DNA of 16,353 nt, from positions 1-16,353 of the forward strand of contig CABUWD010000038.1 in assembly GCA_902495155.1 (NCBI GenBank), given 5' to 3'. The translations under genes and the position numbers were made by a program. The stretch is from an uncultured Collinsella sp. (GTDB lineage Bacteria; Actinomycetota; Coriobacteriia; Coriobacteriales; Coriobacteriaceae). This document shows positions 1 to 7,485 of this stretch, piece after piece; the first letter of the stretch is position 1; each line of letters opens with the position of its first letter. The notes beneath the pieces are model-generated. The model saw only the letters and a program-made list of their open reading frames with translations. It did no database searches and had not been told where the DNA came from.

Positions 1-870
1 CTGGTCAAGTTCACCTCCAAGGATCTGACCAACTGGGAGTTCCAGGGCGACTGGTGGAACCCGGGCCTGTACACCATGTTTGAGATGCCTGATCTCTTTA
101 AGATGGGCGACTGGTGGTACCTCGTCTTTTCCGAGTACAGCGACGGCAACAAGACCCGTTACCGCATGTCCAAGTCCATCAACGGTCCTTGGATTACCCC
201 CGCTGACGACTCCTTCGACGGCCGCGCGTACTACGCCGCTCGCACCGCATTCGATGGCGAGCGTCGCGTTCTCTTTGGTTGGGTTCCTACGCGTGACGAG
301 GGCGGCGACCCCAGCTCTTACCTATGGGGTGGCACCTTTATGCCCCTCGAGATCGTTCAGCGTGCCGACGGAACGCTCGGCACCAAGCTCCCCGACAGCA
401 TGCTTGGCGCCTTTGGCGAGGCTAAGGCAGTCGAGACCTTTGAGCTTTCCTGCGAGTCGGGCAAGGTCGAGCAGGTGCTCGCCGCGGATGCCGGCTCCAC
501 CTACTTGCTCGATGCCGACATTGAGCTCGGCGGTAACGCTGCCGGCTTCTCGGTCAAGTTCGCTGAGGACGCCGAGACCGGTCTTGCCTATGAGTTCCGC
601 GCCAACCTGCGCGAGGGCAAGCTCGAGTTCACGCCGGCTCCCCAGTACCCGTGGTTCCAGGTCAACAACATGGGCCTCGAGCGTCCGTTGTTCTTTAAGG
701 GCGAGGGCACTCACCATGTGCGTCTGGTCGTCGACGACGACATCGCGACCATCTTTGTCGATGATGTTGCGCTCAACGCTCGCTTCTGCAACAAGCAGGG
801 CCAGGGTGTGGCGCTTACCGTCACCGACGGTGCGCTCAAGTGCGCAAACGCAACGATCGCGTCTCTGTAG
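1..870 (+). CDS. GH32 family beta-fructosidase, 3' part (start lies upstream of the window)
   Basis: The frame is open from base 1 and ends with TAG at 868-870, so this is the C-terminal 289 residues of a longer protein; the ATG at 76 is internal. The visible part starts in the five-bladed propeller catalytic domain with SKDLTNWEF, followed by FEMPDLF. The glutamate of that motif (codon 82-84) aligns with the acid/base catalyst of the GH32 EC(P)D motif; the cysteine is replaced by methionine. A YYAARTAF...VLFGW segment matches the family's YAPQ...IGW region, and a C-terminal beta-sandwich follows from about residue 140. GH32 enzymes cleave terminal beta-fructosyl residues from sucrose, fructo-oligosaccharides or levan. 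No signal can be judged because the N-terminus is missing. It lies 45 bases upstream of a PTS permease with no terminator between, so they are probably co-transcribed. The exact substrate is not determined. Confidence 0.88.
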   Translation: MVKFTSKDLTNWEFQGDWWNPGLYTMFEMPDLFKMGDWWYLVFSEYSDGNKTRYRMSKSINGPWITPADDSFDGRAYYAARTAFDGERRVLFGWVPTRDEGGDPSSYLWGGTFMPLEIVQRADGTLGTKLPDSMLGAFGEAKAVETFELSCESGKVEQVLAADAGSTYLLDADIELGGNAAGFSVKFAEDAETGLAYEFRANLREGKLEFTPAPQYPWFQVNNMGLERPLFFKGEGTHHVRLVVDDDIATIFVDDVALNARFCNKQGQGVALTVTDGALKCANATIASL

Positions 871-915
871 CGGCAACGAACCGTTTTATGATTTAGAAAA
901 GGAATGGAGAGGAAC

Positions 916-2367
916 ATGGACTACAAGGCAGTGTCCCAGCAAGTCGTCGACAACGTCGGCGGACTGGAGAACATCGAGGGCGCCACGCATTGCGTGACCC
1001 GTCTGCGTCTGGTGCTCAAGGATACGAGCAAATACAACAAGGCCGAGCTCGAGAACATCGATGGCGTCAAGGGCGTGCTGTACAACAGCGGCCAGCTCAT
1101 GATCATCTTTGGTACCGGTACCGTCAACAAGGTTTACGACGCCTTTATGGCTCTGACTGGCGTCAAGGAGATCAGCGCTTCCGAGGTCAAGGGTGCCGAG
1201 GCGGACAAGAAAGGCAAGTTCTTCTCGGTCCTCAAGGTGTTCTCGGACATCTTTATCCCCATCATTCCTGCCTTCGTCGGTGCTGCTATCATCATCGGCC
1301 TTAAGTCGCTGATCGTTGCCAACGGCCTCTTTGGCATGGAGGGCAGCCTCGCCGATCACAGCGAGTTCCTCAAGAACCTCGCAAGCTTCTTTGCCATTAT
1401 CGCCACCACGTTCGACTACCTGCCTGTCCTGGTTATGTACAGCGCGGTCAAGCGTTTTGGCGGTAACCCGATCCTGGGCATCCTCGTCGGTATCGTCATG
1501 GTTCACCCGAGCCTCATGAACCGCAACACGTTCGTTATGGACCCGACGGGTGCTGAGTACTGGAACTTCGGTCCGCTATCCATTCCCATGGTTGCTTTCC
1601 AGGGCGGTGTGTTCCCCGCAATCCTGACTGCCTGGTTTATGGCTAAGGTCGAAAAGATTGCCCAGAAGTACATCCCCGAGGTCGTTTCGTTCGTCTTTGT
1701 CCCGACCGTTACCCTGATTCTTGCTAACGTTGCCCTGTTCACCGTGTTCGGCCCGCTCGGCAACCTGATCGGTGACGTCCTCGCCGGCGTAATCGATATC
1801 CTGTACAACAGGATGGGCGTCTTTGGTGCCTTTGTCTTCGCCGCGTTCCTGCAGCCGCTCGTCGTTACCGGTACGCATCAGTTCATCCAGGGTATCGAGG
1901 CAAACCTTGTTGCCACGACTGGCTTCAACTACATCCAGGCCATCTGGTCGGTTTCCATCATCGCCCAGGGCGGCGGCGCCATCGGTATGTACCTCATTCA
2001 CAAGAAGCACTCCAAAGAGCGCAACATCTGCATGTCGTCCTTTATCCCGACGCTGGTCGGAATCTCCGAGCCCGCTATCTTTGCTGCAAACATGCGCTAT
2101 TCGATCATTCCGTTCATCTGCGCATGCATCGGTGCAGGCTGCGGCGGTGCCTTCGTCAAGCTCTTTGAGGTGCGCGCTATCGGTCAGGGTCTGACCGGCG
2201 TGCTTGGCCTGCTCATCGTCACGCCCGAGACCCTCGTGTGGTATGTGGCTGGCAATCTCATCGCCTTTATCGTGCCGATCGTCTTGATCTTTGCCTACAA
2301 CAAGGCAAAGGGCGTGCCGACCACCGATGAAGAGGGCGCTGGCGCTGGCTTCGACGTTAGCTTCTAG
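916..2367 (+). CDS. scrA: PTS EIIBC permease, probably sucrose-specific
   Basis: This is a phosphotransferase-system sugar permease that phosphorylates its substrate during uptake. I start it at ATG 916 because GGAGAGG sits at good distance before it; the in-frame ATG at 904 has AGGA directly abutting it. The product is 483 residues. The N-terminal IIB domain (about 1-85) has the phosphocysteine motif THCVTRLRL with Cys26. The IIC domain (about 105-470) is strongly hydrophobic, with multiple membrane segments, the GTHQF motif (His321) and GISEPAIF (Glu385), typical of the glucose/sucrose/beta-glucoside IIC superfamily. There is no fused IIA domain, so a IIA encoded elsewhere must donate the phosphate. 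Sucrose is inferred from the two flanking GH32 genes; trehalose- or beta-glucoside-type permeases look similar but would not fit this neighbourhood. Sucrose-6-phosphate made here would be hydrolysed by the downstream enzyme. Confidence 0.88.
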   Translation: MDYKAVSQQVVDNVGGLENIEGATHCVTRLRLVLKDTSKYNKAELENIDGVKGVLYNSGQLMIIFGTGTVNKVYDAFMALTGVKEISASEVKGAEADKKGKFFSVLKVFSDIFIPIIPAFVGAAIIIGLKSLIVANGLFGMEGSLADHSEFLKNLASFFAIIATTFDYLPVLVMYSAVKRFGGNPILGILVGIVMVHPSLMNRNTFVMDPTGAEYWNFGPLSIPMVAFQGGVFPAILTAWFMAKVEKIAQKYIPEVVSFVFVPTVTLILANVALFTVFGPLGNLIGDVLAGVIDILYNRMGVFGAFVFAAFLQPLVVTGTHQFIQGIEANLVATTGFNYIQAIWSVSIIAQGGGAIGMYLIHKKHSKERNICMSSFIPTLVGISEPAIFAANMRYSIIPFICACIGAGCGGAFVKLFEVRAIGQGLTGVLGLLIVTPETLVWYVAGNLIAFIVPIVLIFAYNKAKGVPTTDEEGAGAGFDVSF

Positions 2368-2406
2368 TTGAGCCGTTCAGTGTAATCTGAGGATAAGTCC
2401 ATTTGA

Positions 2407-2444
2407 GGAAGGGCGTTCGACTCGTGTGAGTCGAGCGTCCTTCC
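2407..2444 (+). promoter_or_regulatory. 17-bp-stem hairpin between permease and hydrolase genes
   Basis: Arms 2407-2423 and 2428-2444 pair over 17 positions (two of them G-U) around a GTGT loop. No T-run follows, so it is not a classical intrinsic terminator. Its place between two genes of one pathway suggests an mRNA-stability or processing element, or a weak terminator that lowers expression of the downstream gene. That role is inferred. Confidence 0.5.
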
Positions 2445-2468
2445 CCATAGACGAGAAAGTCAACGGCG

Positions 2469-3911
2469 ATGTTAAATCAAAAAAACAAGGTGACACGCGC
2501 GGACTATGAGCAGTGGCGTGTCGGACAGGATGAGACGGCGGCTCGCATCGCGTCCGACCCCGATAGGCTTCTGTTCCATGTGGAGCCTGAGCTTGGCTGG
2601 CTCAACGACCCCAACGGTTTGGTTCAGATTGGTGATACGTATCACATCTATCATCAATACGATCCGTTCGATGCTGCGCATGGCGGTCCAGTGCTTTGGA
2701 ACCATCTGACGACAAAGGATTTTGTGACGTACGAGAATCACGGCCCCGTGCTGTTCCCCGATTCCGATTTGGATTCGAGCGGAGCGTATTCTGGTTCTGC
2801 CTTTGTACGTGATGGCAAGATTCACTACTTCTATACCGGCAACGTCAAGCATTTTGACCGCGATGATTACGACTACGTGTTGACGGGCCGTGAGCAAAAC
2901 CAGATTCATATGGTTGCCGAGAATCCCGACGAATTGGGCGAGAAGCGCATGGCTGTTGGACCAGTCGATTACCCCGACGATATCGGTACGCACGTGCGCG
3001 ACCCCAAGATCCTTGAGCACGATGGTATCTACTACATGGTTCTGGGCGCTCGTACGAAAGACGACCGTGGCTGCGCGCTTGTCTATACTTCGCGTGATTT
3101 AGGGGTCTGGAGCTATGCGACGCGCATTGAGCTGGGCGAGAAGTTTGGCTTTATGTGGGAGTGCCCTGATCTGTTTGAGCTTGATGGCGAGCTTATTCTC
3201 GTTTGCTGTCCGCAGGGTGTGCCTGCCGATGGTTGGCGTTACCGCAATCCGCATCAGTGCGTGTGGTTCCCTATCGAGGCCGATTGGGAGGCGCCGAGTT
3301 TTAAGATCACCGGGCAGGGCATGCCCCCGATGGTCGATGCCGGTTTTGATTTCTATGCTCCGCAGTCCTTTGAGGATGCTGCAGGTCGGCGTTTGATGAT
3401 CGGATGGTCGGGTTGCCCCGATGCGACGGCGGAAAACCCGACGGTGGCGCGCGGGTGGCAGTGCGCGTTGACGGTGCCGCGAGAGCTGAGCATGCGCGAT
3501 GGTAAGCTCTGCCAGCAGCCGGCGCACGAGATTGAGAGGATGCGCGGCGACTGCGTTCGCGCGACAGGCGGTGAAACCGTTGAGGAGCCGGGCCGCCTGT
3601 TTGATCTTGTGGTTTCCTGCGAGGGCGCCAAGATGGTCGAGCTCGAAATCCGCAAGGGTGTCTTTGTGCGTTATACGGACGGGATGCTTACCCTCGATAT
3701 GGGTGACGAAGGCTATGGGCGCGACCAGAGGTCGATTGAGCTCGGCGAGCTTCGCGACCTACGCGTGCTTTCGGACACTACGATGGTCGAGATTTTTGCA
3801 AATGGCGGCGAGGCGGCACTTACGAGCCGTACCTATTCGCCGGCGGTTCCGGCGATGGAGCTGCACGCCGAGGGTGCGGCATCGATGGATTTCTACCGCC
3901 TCGCGCATTAA
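2469..3911 (+). CDS. scrB: GH32 sucrose-6-phosphate hydrolase / beta-fructofuranosidase
   Basis: The predicted enzyme hydrolyses sucrose-6-phosphate (or sucrose and short fructans) to glucose-6-phosphate and fructose in the cytoplasm. At 480 residues it has the usual ScrB/SacA length and no signal peptide. All three GH32 catalytic residues are visible: nucleophile Asp47 in WLNDPNG, transition-state stabiliser Asp178 in HVRDPK, and acid/base Glu231 in WECPDLF. The propeller covers roughly residues 35-340, with FYAPQSF near 296, and a beta-sandwich follows to the end. The start ATG 2469 is preceded by only a weak GAGAAAG. It lies about 100 bases after the permease gene on the same strand, separated by a hairpin. 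Its third positions look somewhat less C/G-biased than in the two upstream genes. The name rests on PTS context; an invertase acting on non-phosphorylated sucrose is the alternative. Confidence 0.93.
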   Translation: MLNQKNKVTRADYEQWRVGQDETAARIASDPDRLLFHVEPELGWLNDPNGLVQIGDTYHIYHQYDPFDAAHGGPVLWNHLTTKDFVTYENHGPVLFPDSDLDSSGAYSGSAFVRDGKIHYFYTGNVKHFDRDDYDYVLTGREQNQIHMVAENPDELGEKRMAVGPVDYPDDIGTHVRDPKILEHDGIYYMVLGARTKDDRGCALVYTSRDLGVWSYATRIELGEKFGFMWECPDLFELDGELILVCCPQGVPADGWRYRNPHQCVWFPIEADWEAPSFKITGQGMPPMVDAGFDFYAPQSFEDAAGRRLMIGWSGCPDATAENPTVARGWQCALTVPRELSMRDGKLCQQPAHEIERMRGDCVRATGGETVEEPGRLFDLVVSCEGAKMVELEIRKGVFVRYTDGMLTLDMGDEGYGRDQRSIELGELRDLRVLSDTTMVEIFANGGEAALTSRTYSPAVPAMELHAEGAASMDFYRLAH

Positions 3912-4008
3912 CCGTGCGTGGAGCACGATTGGACTTGCCGGGCGGAATGTGTCGCAGTTGCCGCAGCGAACTACCGTTTATCGTGTATAGCTGCCGTTTG
4001 CGGAGTAA

Positions 4009-4037
4009 GTAACACATTGTTGCAAACCGTGTAGAAT
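4009..4037 (+). promoter_or_regulatory. Candidate sigma70-type promoter upstream of the degV-family gene
   Basis: GTAACA (4009-4014, four of six consensus bases) and TAGAAT (4032-4037, five of six) are separated by 17 bases. Transcription would start near 4044, upstream of the terminator hairpin at 4066-4105. This is a pattern match by eye only. Confidence 0.42.
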
Positions 4038-4065
4038 CCTAAATAAGCACGGAGTTTTCCAGGGA

Positions 4066-4105
4066 GACGCTGTCCTTTGTTGTGTGCAAGGGGCGGCGTC
4101 TTTTT
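4066..4105 (+). terminator. Intrinsic terminator in the leader of the degV-family gene
   Basis: A 10-bp stem (4066-4075 with 4091-4100, including two G-U pairs) is followed directly by TTTTT at 4101-4105. It may end the sucrose operon transcript. Because a candidate promoter lies only about 30 bases upstream of it, it could also act as an attenuator for the gene at 4188. A second GC-rich hairpin (GCCGCCG 4114-4120 with CGGCGGC 4134-4140, inner GTTG/CAAC) follows it. Confidence 0.65.
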
Positions 4106-4187
4106 GGCGCTCTGCCGCCGTTGTGCAACAGTGCGGCGGCGCGTGCCATGTATTGAAAAGCCAATGTCGAGATGGGTCGTGATAATA

Positions 4188-5042
4188 ATGGACAAGTACG
4201 TAATCGTGGTTGAGTCTGGGTCGGATGTGACGCCGGAGCTTTGCGAGCGCTACGGCATCGTGCGCGTGCCCATGCATGTCACGATTGGTGACGAGACCGT
4301 CGAGGACGGTTCGATCGATCCGCTCGAGATTTATTCACGCTGCAACGAGTTTGGCGTAATGCCCAAGACCAGTGGCTGTGCGCCTGCGGATTTTGCGCAC
4401 GTATATGACCGTATCCATGCCGAGCAGCCCGATGCGACCATTCTGCATCTTGCGTACTCCGAGGCCACGACCTGCTCGCATCAATCATCGAAGATCGCCG
4501 CCAAGGGTCGCGACTACGTCTACTCCATGGACACGCGCTTTGTCTCGGTGGGCCAGTCGCTCGTTGTCGTCGAGACCGCCAAATACATCGAGGCTCACCC
4601 CGATGCCACCGTCGACGAGATCTTTGCTTTTACGAATTCCGTCATGGACCGTGTGCTGCTGGGCTTTGTTCCTACGGACCTTGCCTTCCTTAAGGCGGGC
4701 GGTCGCTTGTCCAACGTCGCGTTCCTGGGCGCCCACCTGCTCAAGATTAAGCCCTGCATTGAGGTAACGGGCGGTAAGTTTGTGGCGACCAAGAAGTTCC
4801 GCGGCTCTATGCTCAAGTGCGCCCGTGCCTTTATTGACCACATGGTTGCGAAGGGCGAGATTGACTACTCGCACATTGGCCTGGCGTATTCGGTAGGCCT
4901 TTCCCAGGAGCTGCGCGACGACATGGAAGTCTATGCGCACGACCTGGGCTTTAAGGACATTACCTGGACTCAGGTCGGCGGCGTCATCTCGAGCCATTGC
5001 GGCCCGACCGCCTTCGGCGCGGTGCTCACGCTCAAGGCGTAA
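4188..5042 (+). CDS. DegV family fatty-acid-binding protein
   Basis: DegV/FakB proteins bind a fatty acid and, with the kinase FakA, present it for phosphorylation to acyl phosphate for phospholipid synthesis. The chosen start ATG 4188 gives 284 residues (family about 280) and puts the conserved ESGSDV near residues 9-14; earlier in-frame ATGs (4164, 4077) add non-family sequence. Further family features are KTSGCAPADF (Thr61-Ser62), the SEATTCSHQSSK segment, SMDTRFVSVGQ, the strongly conserved FLKAGGRLSN followed by LLKIKPCIEV, and a C-terminal SSHCGPTAFGAV. The predicted product is a soluble cytoplasmic protein. The Shine-Dalgarno is weak, so the start is the least certain part. No fakA is in the window. 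The leader carries a promoter and a terminator-like hairpin, so expression may be attenuated. Confidence 0.88.
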   Translation: MDKYVIVVESGSDVTPELCERYGIVRVPMHVTIGDETVEDGSIDPLEIYSRCNEFGVMPKTSGCAPADFAHVYDRIHAEQPDATILHLAYSEATTCSHQSSKIAAKGRDYVYSMDTRFVSVGQSLVVVETAKYIEAHPDATVDEIFAFTNSVMDRVLLGFVPTDLAFLKAGGRLSNVAFLGAHLLKIKPCIEVTGGKFVATKKFRGSMLKCARAFIDHMVAKGEIDYSHIGLAYSVGLSQELRDDMEVYAHDLGFKDITWTQVGGVISSHCGPTAFGAVLTLKA

Positions 5043-5075
5043 GGCCTGGCGTCTATCGATTTCTATTGCCTCGGC

Positions 5076-5104
5076 GGCGGGCGGGTTGCGACAACCTTCC
5101 CGCC
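5076..5104 (+). terminator. Hairpin terminator after the degV-family gene
   Basis: GGCGGG (5076-5081) pairs with CCCGCC (5099-5104), and GGTTG pairs with CAACC inside it, giving a long GC-rich stem with a short loop about 35 bases after the stop codon. Only a short pyrimidine stretch (GTTCTT) follows, so termination may be partial. Confidence 0.55.
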
Positions 5105-5228
5105 GTTCTTGCGTGGGGTCAAATAGAACAGCCCAATTGACCGCTAAACCGTTTCGCCATCATGCATATGGGCTAGAATGACTCTGGCATTTATGTAGCT
5201 AAAACCAATGAGAGGCAAGGTAGCGGGA

Positions 5229-6047
5229 ATGGCTGAGATGACGCTCGAGGGTGTGGACGCTCGTCCCGAGGACTCTGCGTTTGCCCTGGGCCGCGTGCAT
5301 TCGATTGAGACGATGGGAACGGTCGATGGACCCGGCATCCGCTTTGTGGTGTTTGTTCAGGGCTGTCCCATGCGCTGTGCGTATTGCCACAACCCCGACA
5401 CCTGGTCGGTTAACGGCGGCACCATGGTGACCGTCGAGCACCTGATGGACGAGTTCCAGAGCAACCATGAGTTTTACCGCAGCGGTGGTATTACGGTATC
5501 CGGCGGCGAGCCGCTCCTGCAGCCCGAGTTTTTGGCCGATCTGTTTCGTGCTATGCATAACAACCCCGATGGCCGTGTACATACCTGCCTAGATAGCTGT
5601 GGCTATGCATTTGATCCCGGCCATCCCGAGAAGTTTGATGCCGTGCTCAGCGAGACCGACATGGTGCTGCTCGACATCAAGCATGCCGATCCGGCTGAGC
5701 ATAAAAAGCTGACCGGCTGCGATCCTGCACGTATCCTGGCGTTTGGCGATGAGCTTGCCCGTCGCAAGATCAAGGTCGTTATCCGCCACGTGGTTGTGCC
5801 GGGCATTACCGACACGGTGGAGGAGTGCGAGAAGCTCGGTCGTCTGATCGCTCCATGGCACAACGTGGTCGGTCTGGAGATGCTGCCGTATCACACCATG
5901 GGTGTCGTCAAATATGAGCAGTTGGGGATTCCCTATAAGCTTGAGGGCGTGCCCCAGATGGATACCGCGCGCATGCCCGAGCTGCGCAACGCCGTCATGA
6001 TGGGCATGAAAAAGCGCCGCGCGGAACTCAAAAACGCCATTGGCTAG
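5229..6047 (+). CDS. pflA: Pyruvate formate-lyase-activating enzyme (radical SAM)
   Basis: The enzyme uses a [4Fe-4S] cluster and S-adenosylmethionine to generate the glycyl radical on pyruvate formate-lyase, the anaerobic route from pyruvate to acetyl-CoA and formate. Start ATG 5229 is chosen over ATG 5208 because AAGG lies 8 bases before it and nothing resembling a ribosome site precedes 5208. The product is 272 residues, a little longer than typical PflA (about 245-250). Visible motifs are ETMGTVDGPGIRFVVF, the cluster motif C-x3-C-x2-C (Cys46, Cys50, Cys53 in QGCPMRCAYCHNPDTW), TVSGGEPLLQ, LLDIKH and HVVVPGITDT. A weak TAGAAT box lies at 5174-5179 upstream. The lyase gene pflB, often adjacent, is not next to it here; the gene stands alone between hairpins. 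Confidence 0.95.
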   Translation: MAEMTLEGVDARPEDSAFALGRVHSIETMGTVDGPGIRFVVFVQGCPMRCAYCHNPDTWSVNGGTMVTVEHLMDEFQSNHEFYRSGGITVSGGEPLLQPEFLADLFRAMHNNPDGRVHTCLDSCGYAFDPGHPEKFDAVLSETDMVLLDIKHADPAEHKKLTGCDPARILAFGDELARRKIKVVIRHVVVPGITDTVEECEKLGRLIAPWHNVVGLEMLPYHTMGVVKYEQLGIPYKLEGVPQMDTARMPELRNAVMMGMKKRRAELKNAIG

Positions 6048-6061
6048 CGGGCCATTTTCGC

Positions 6062-6105
6062 TCCCCAAGGGCACTCATTGGGGATAGACTTAAATGAGTG
6101 CCCCT
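6062..6105. repeat. REP-like palindromic element with two alternative hairpins
   Basis: Arms 6067-6079 and 6093-6105 (12 of 13 complementary, GCACTCATT core) form one hairpin. TCCCCAA (6062-6068) with TTGGGGA (6078-6084) forms another that shares bases with it, so the two exclude each other. GTGCCC/GGGCAC continues the symmetry to 6110. It lies just after pflA and may terminate it, but it has no T-run. The TTGGGGA...TAAATGAGTGCC wording resembles REP sequences mobilised by Y1 transposases; that link is inferred. In the rest of the gap, 6111-6309, I see only a possible TATAAA box at 6283. Confidence 0.5.
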
Positions 6106-6309
6106 GGGCACCTAGTTGATTGCTAAAGAGCCCCGTCCCAAAAAGACTGGTCAAGGTTGCGGTGAGATGCGCAACAGAATCGTGCCATTTGGATAAATAC
6201 GCTTGTGGTTTCTTTAAAGACACCTTAAACGCCGCTGAATATCTTTGGAAAGAAATGCCTGCTCGGTATCATGCTGCTCGTATATAAACGGTAGCAGTCA
6301 GGAGACCAC

Positions 6310-7407
6310 GTGCGAAACAACGCATCGCGGGATGAGTATGTGCCGCAGCATAGCAGCAGATATGAGACGAAGGGCACGTCTTTGCGTGGCCTTGCCGACG
6401 CTCGCATTCGCGGGGTGAAGATTGCCGCCATAGGAATGTTAGCGTTAGCGGTCATTATCCTCGGAATTACCGCTAAAACCTATGCCTCGGAGCGAACGGT
6501 GCGCTCAGATGCGTCAACGGTACAGCTGCAAAACGAAAAGGTTTCAAAGTCCAAAGCGTCGGCAGATCTCAAGACGAGACTTTCGAAGGTGGACTTCAAC
6601 GATATCCCTTCGAGTGATACCGTTCAGACCTTCTCGTTGGTGGATAACAAGATTCCTACCTTGGAGGATAAGAGCCTTGCTTCGCTCCAGGATGCCCTGA
6701 GCCGGGCGCAGGAGCTGGGTGAAGTGGGCGTAGTGTTCTACGACCTATCGAGCGGTAGAGGCGTGACGTATAACGCCGATGTCGAGGTGTATGGAGCGAG
6801 CAGTTACAAGGCGCTGTATGCGCTCTATATTTGCGAGACGTTGGTCGAATCGGGTCAGGTGTCGCTCGATTGGCCTTTAGCCACGTATGGTGGTTACAGT
6901 ATGGGCTGGCAGACGGTGCACGACCTGATCGAGGCCGCGGTCGTTAATTCGGATAACGATTCGTTTATTGCGTTACGCGCGGCGTTTGACCATGCCGGTT
7001 ACGAGGATTGGATTGTCAGTCTTGACATCGATTACGATACCGCGCTCGATCCGATGAGTGATTTTCCGACCTACTGCCCGCGCACTTCTGCCAGGTTATG
7101 GCGCGAGATGAGCGAGTATCTGAGCACGGATACCGAGACTTCACAGTGGTTGTCAGACCTTTTGGCATCAACATCGCGCTCGTTTATTCGCGATGGCATT
7201 GCGGACGATCAGGTCTTGGTGCGCAACAAAGCGGGTTGGATCAGCGAGGACGGCTACTATTCGACATGCGATGCAGGCCTCATCGACATCGATGGCCGTA
7301 CCTATGTCATGAGCGTCATGACATCGATGCCATCGAGCGACCGTTCGAGCGAGGTTACGGCTGCGATTGCAAAGGCTCTGTTTGATACGCGAGCTGCACT
7401 GGCTTAG
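6310..7407 (+). CDS. Membrane-anchored serine hydrolase of the beta-lactamase/PBP fold
   Basis: The start is GTG 6310, with AGGAG six bases upstream; the product is 365 residues. About 35 cytoplasmic residues precede one membrane segment (about 36-60, AAIGMLALAVIILGIT), after which a polar linker leads to an extracytoplasmic domain from about residue 110. That domain has the three active-site motifs of class A beta-lactamase-like enzymes: S-x-x-K as Ser164-Ser-Tyr-Lys167, S-D-N at 214-216, and K-x-G as Lys307-Ala-Gly309. The family includes beta-lactamases, PBP4-like hydrolases and non-enzymatic relatives. The class A omega-loop ExxxN glutamate is not obvious, so cell-wall peptide hydrolysis or a scaffold role is as likely as antibiotic resistance. 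It is flanked by intergenic sequence and is probably monocistronic. Confidence 0.8.
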   Translation: MRNNASRDEYVPQHSSRYETKGTSLRGLADARIRGVKIAAIGMLALAVIILGITAKTYASERTVRSDASTVQLQNEKVSKSKASADLKTRLSKVDFNDIPSSDTVQTFSLVDNKIPTLEDKSLASLQDALSRAQELGEVGVVFYDLSSGRGVTYNADVEVYGASSYKALYALYICETLVESGQVSLDWPLATYGGYSMGWQTVHDLIEAAVVNSDNDSFIALRAAFDHAGYEDWIVSLDIDYDTALDPMSDFPTYCPRTSARLWREMSEYLSTDTETSQWLSDLLASTSRSFIRDGIADDQVLVRNKAGWISEDGYYSTCDAGLIDIDGRTYVMSVMTSMPSSDRSSEVTAAIAKALFDTRAALA

Positions 7408-7485
7408 CGTGTTCGTTTGGCGAGGTCAAACAAAATGCTGGTACCATACCTTGGTTGAGAATTTCGTATAGGTTTGGGGAATGGT

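Noticed and set aside
904..915. Earlier ATG for the PTS permease
   Set aside because: The purine-rich site fits ATG 916 with normal spacing, and 904 would have its AGGA directly against the start codon.
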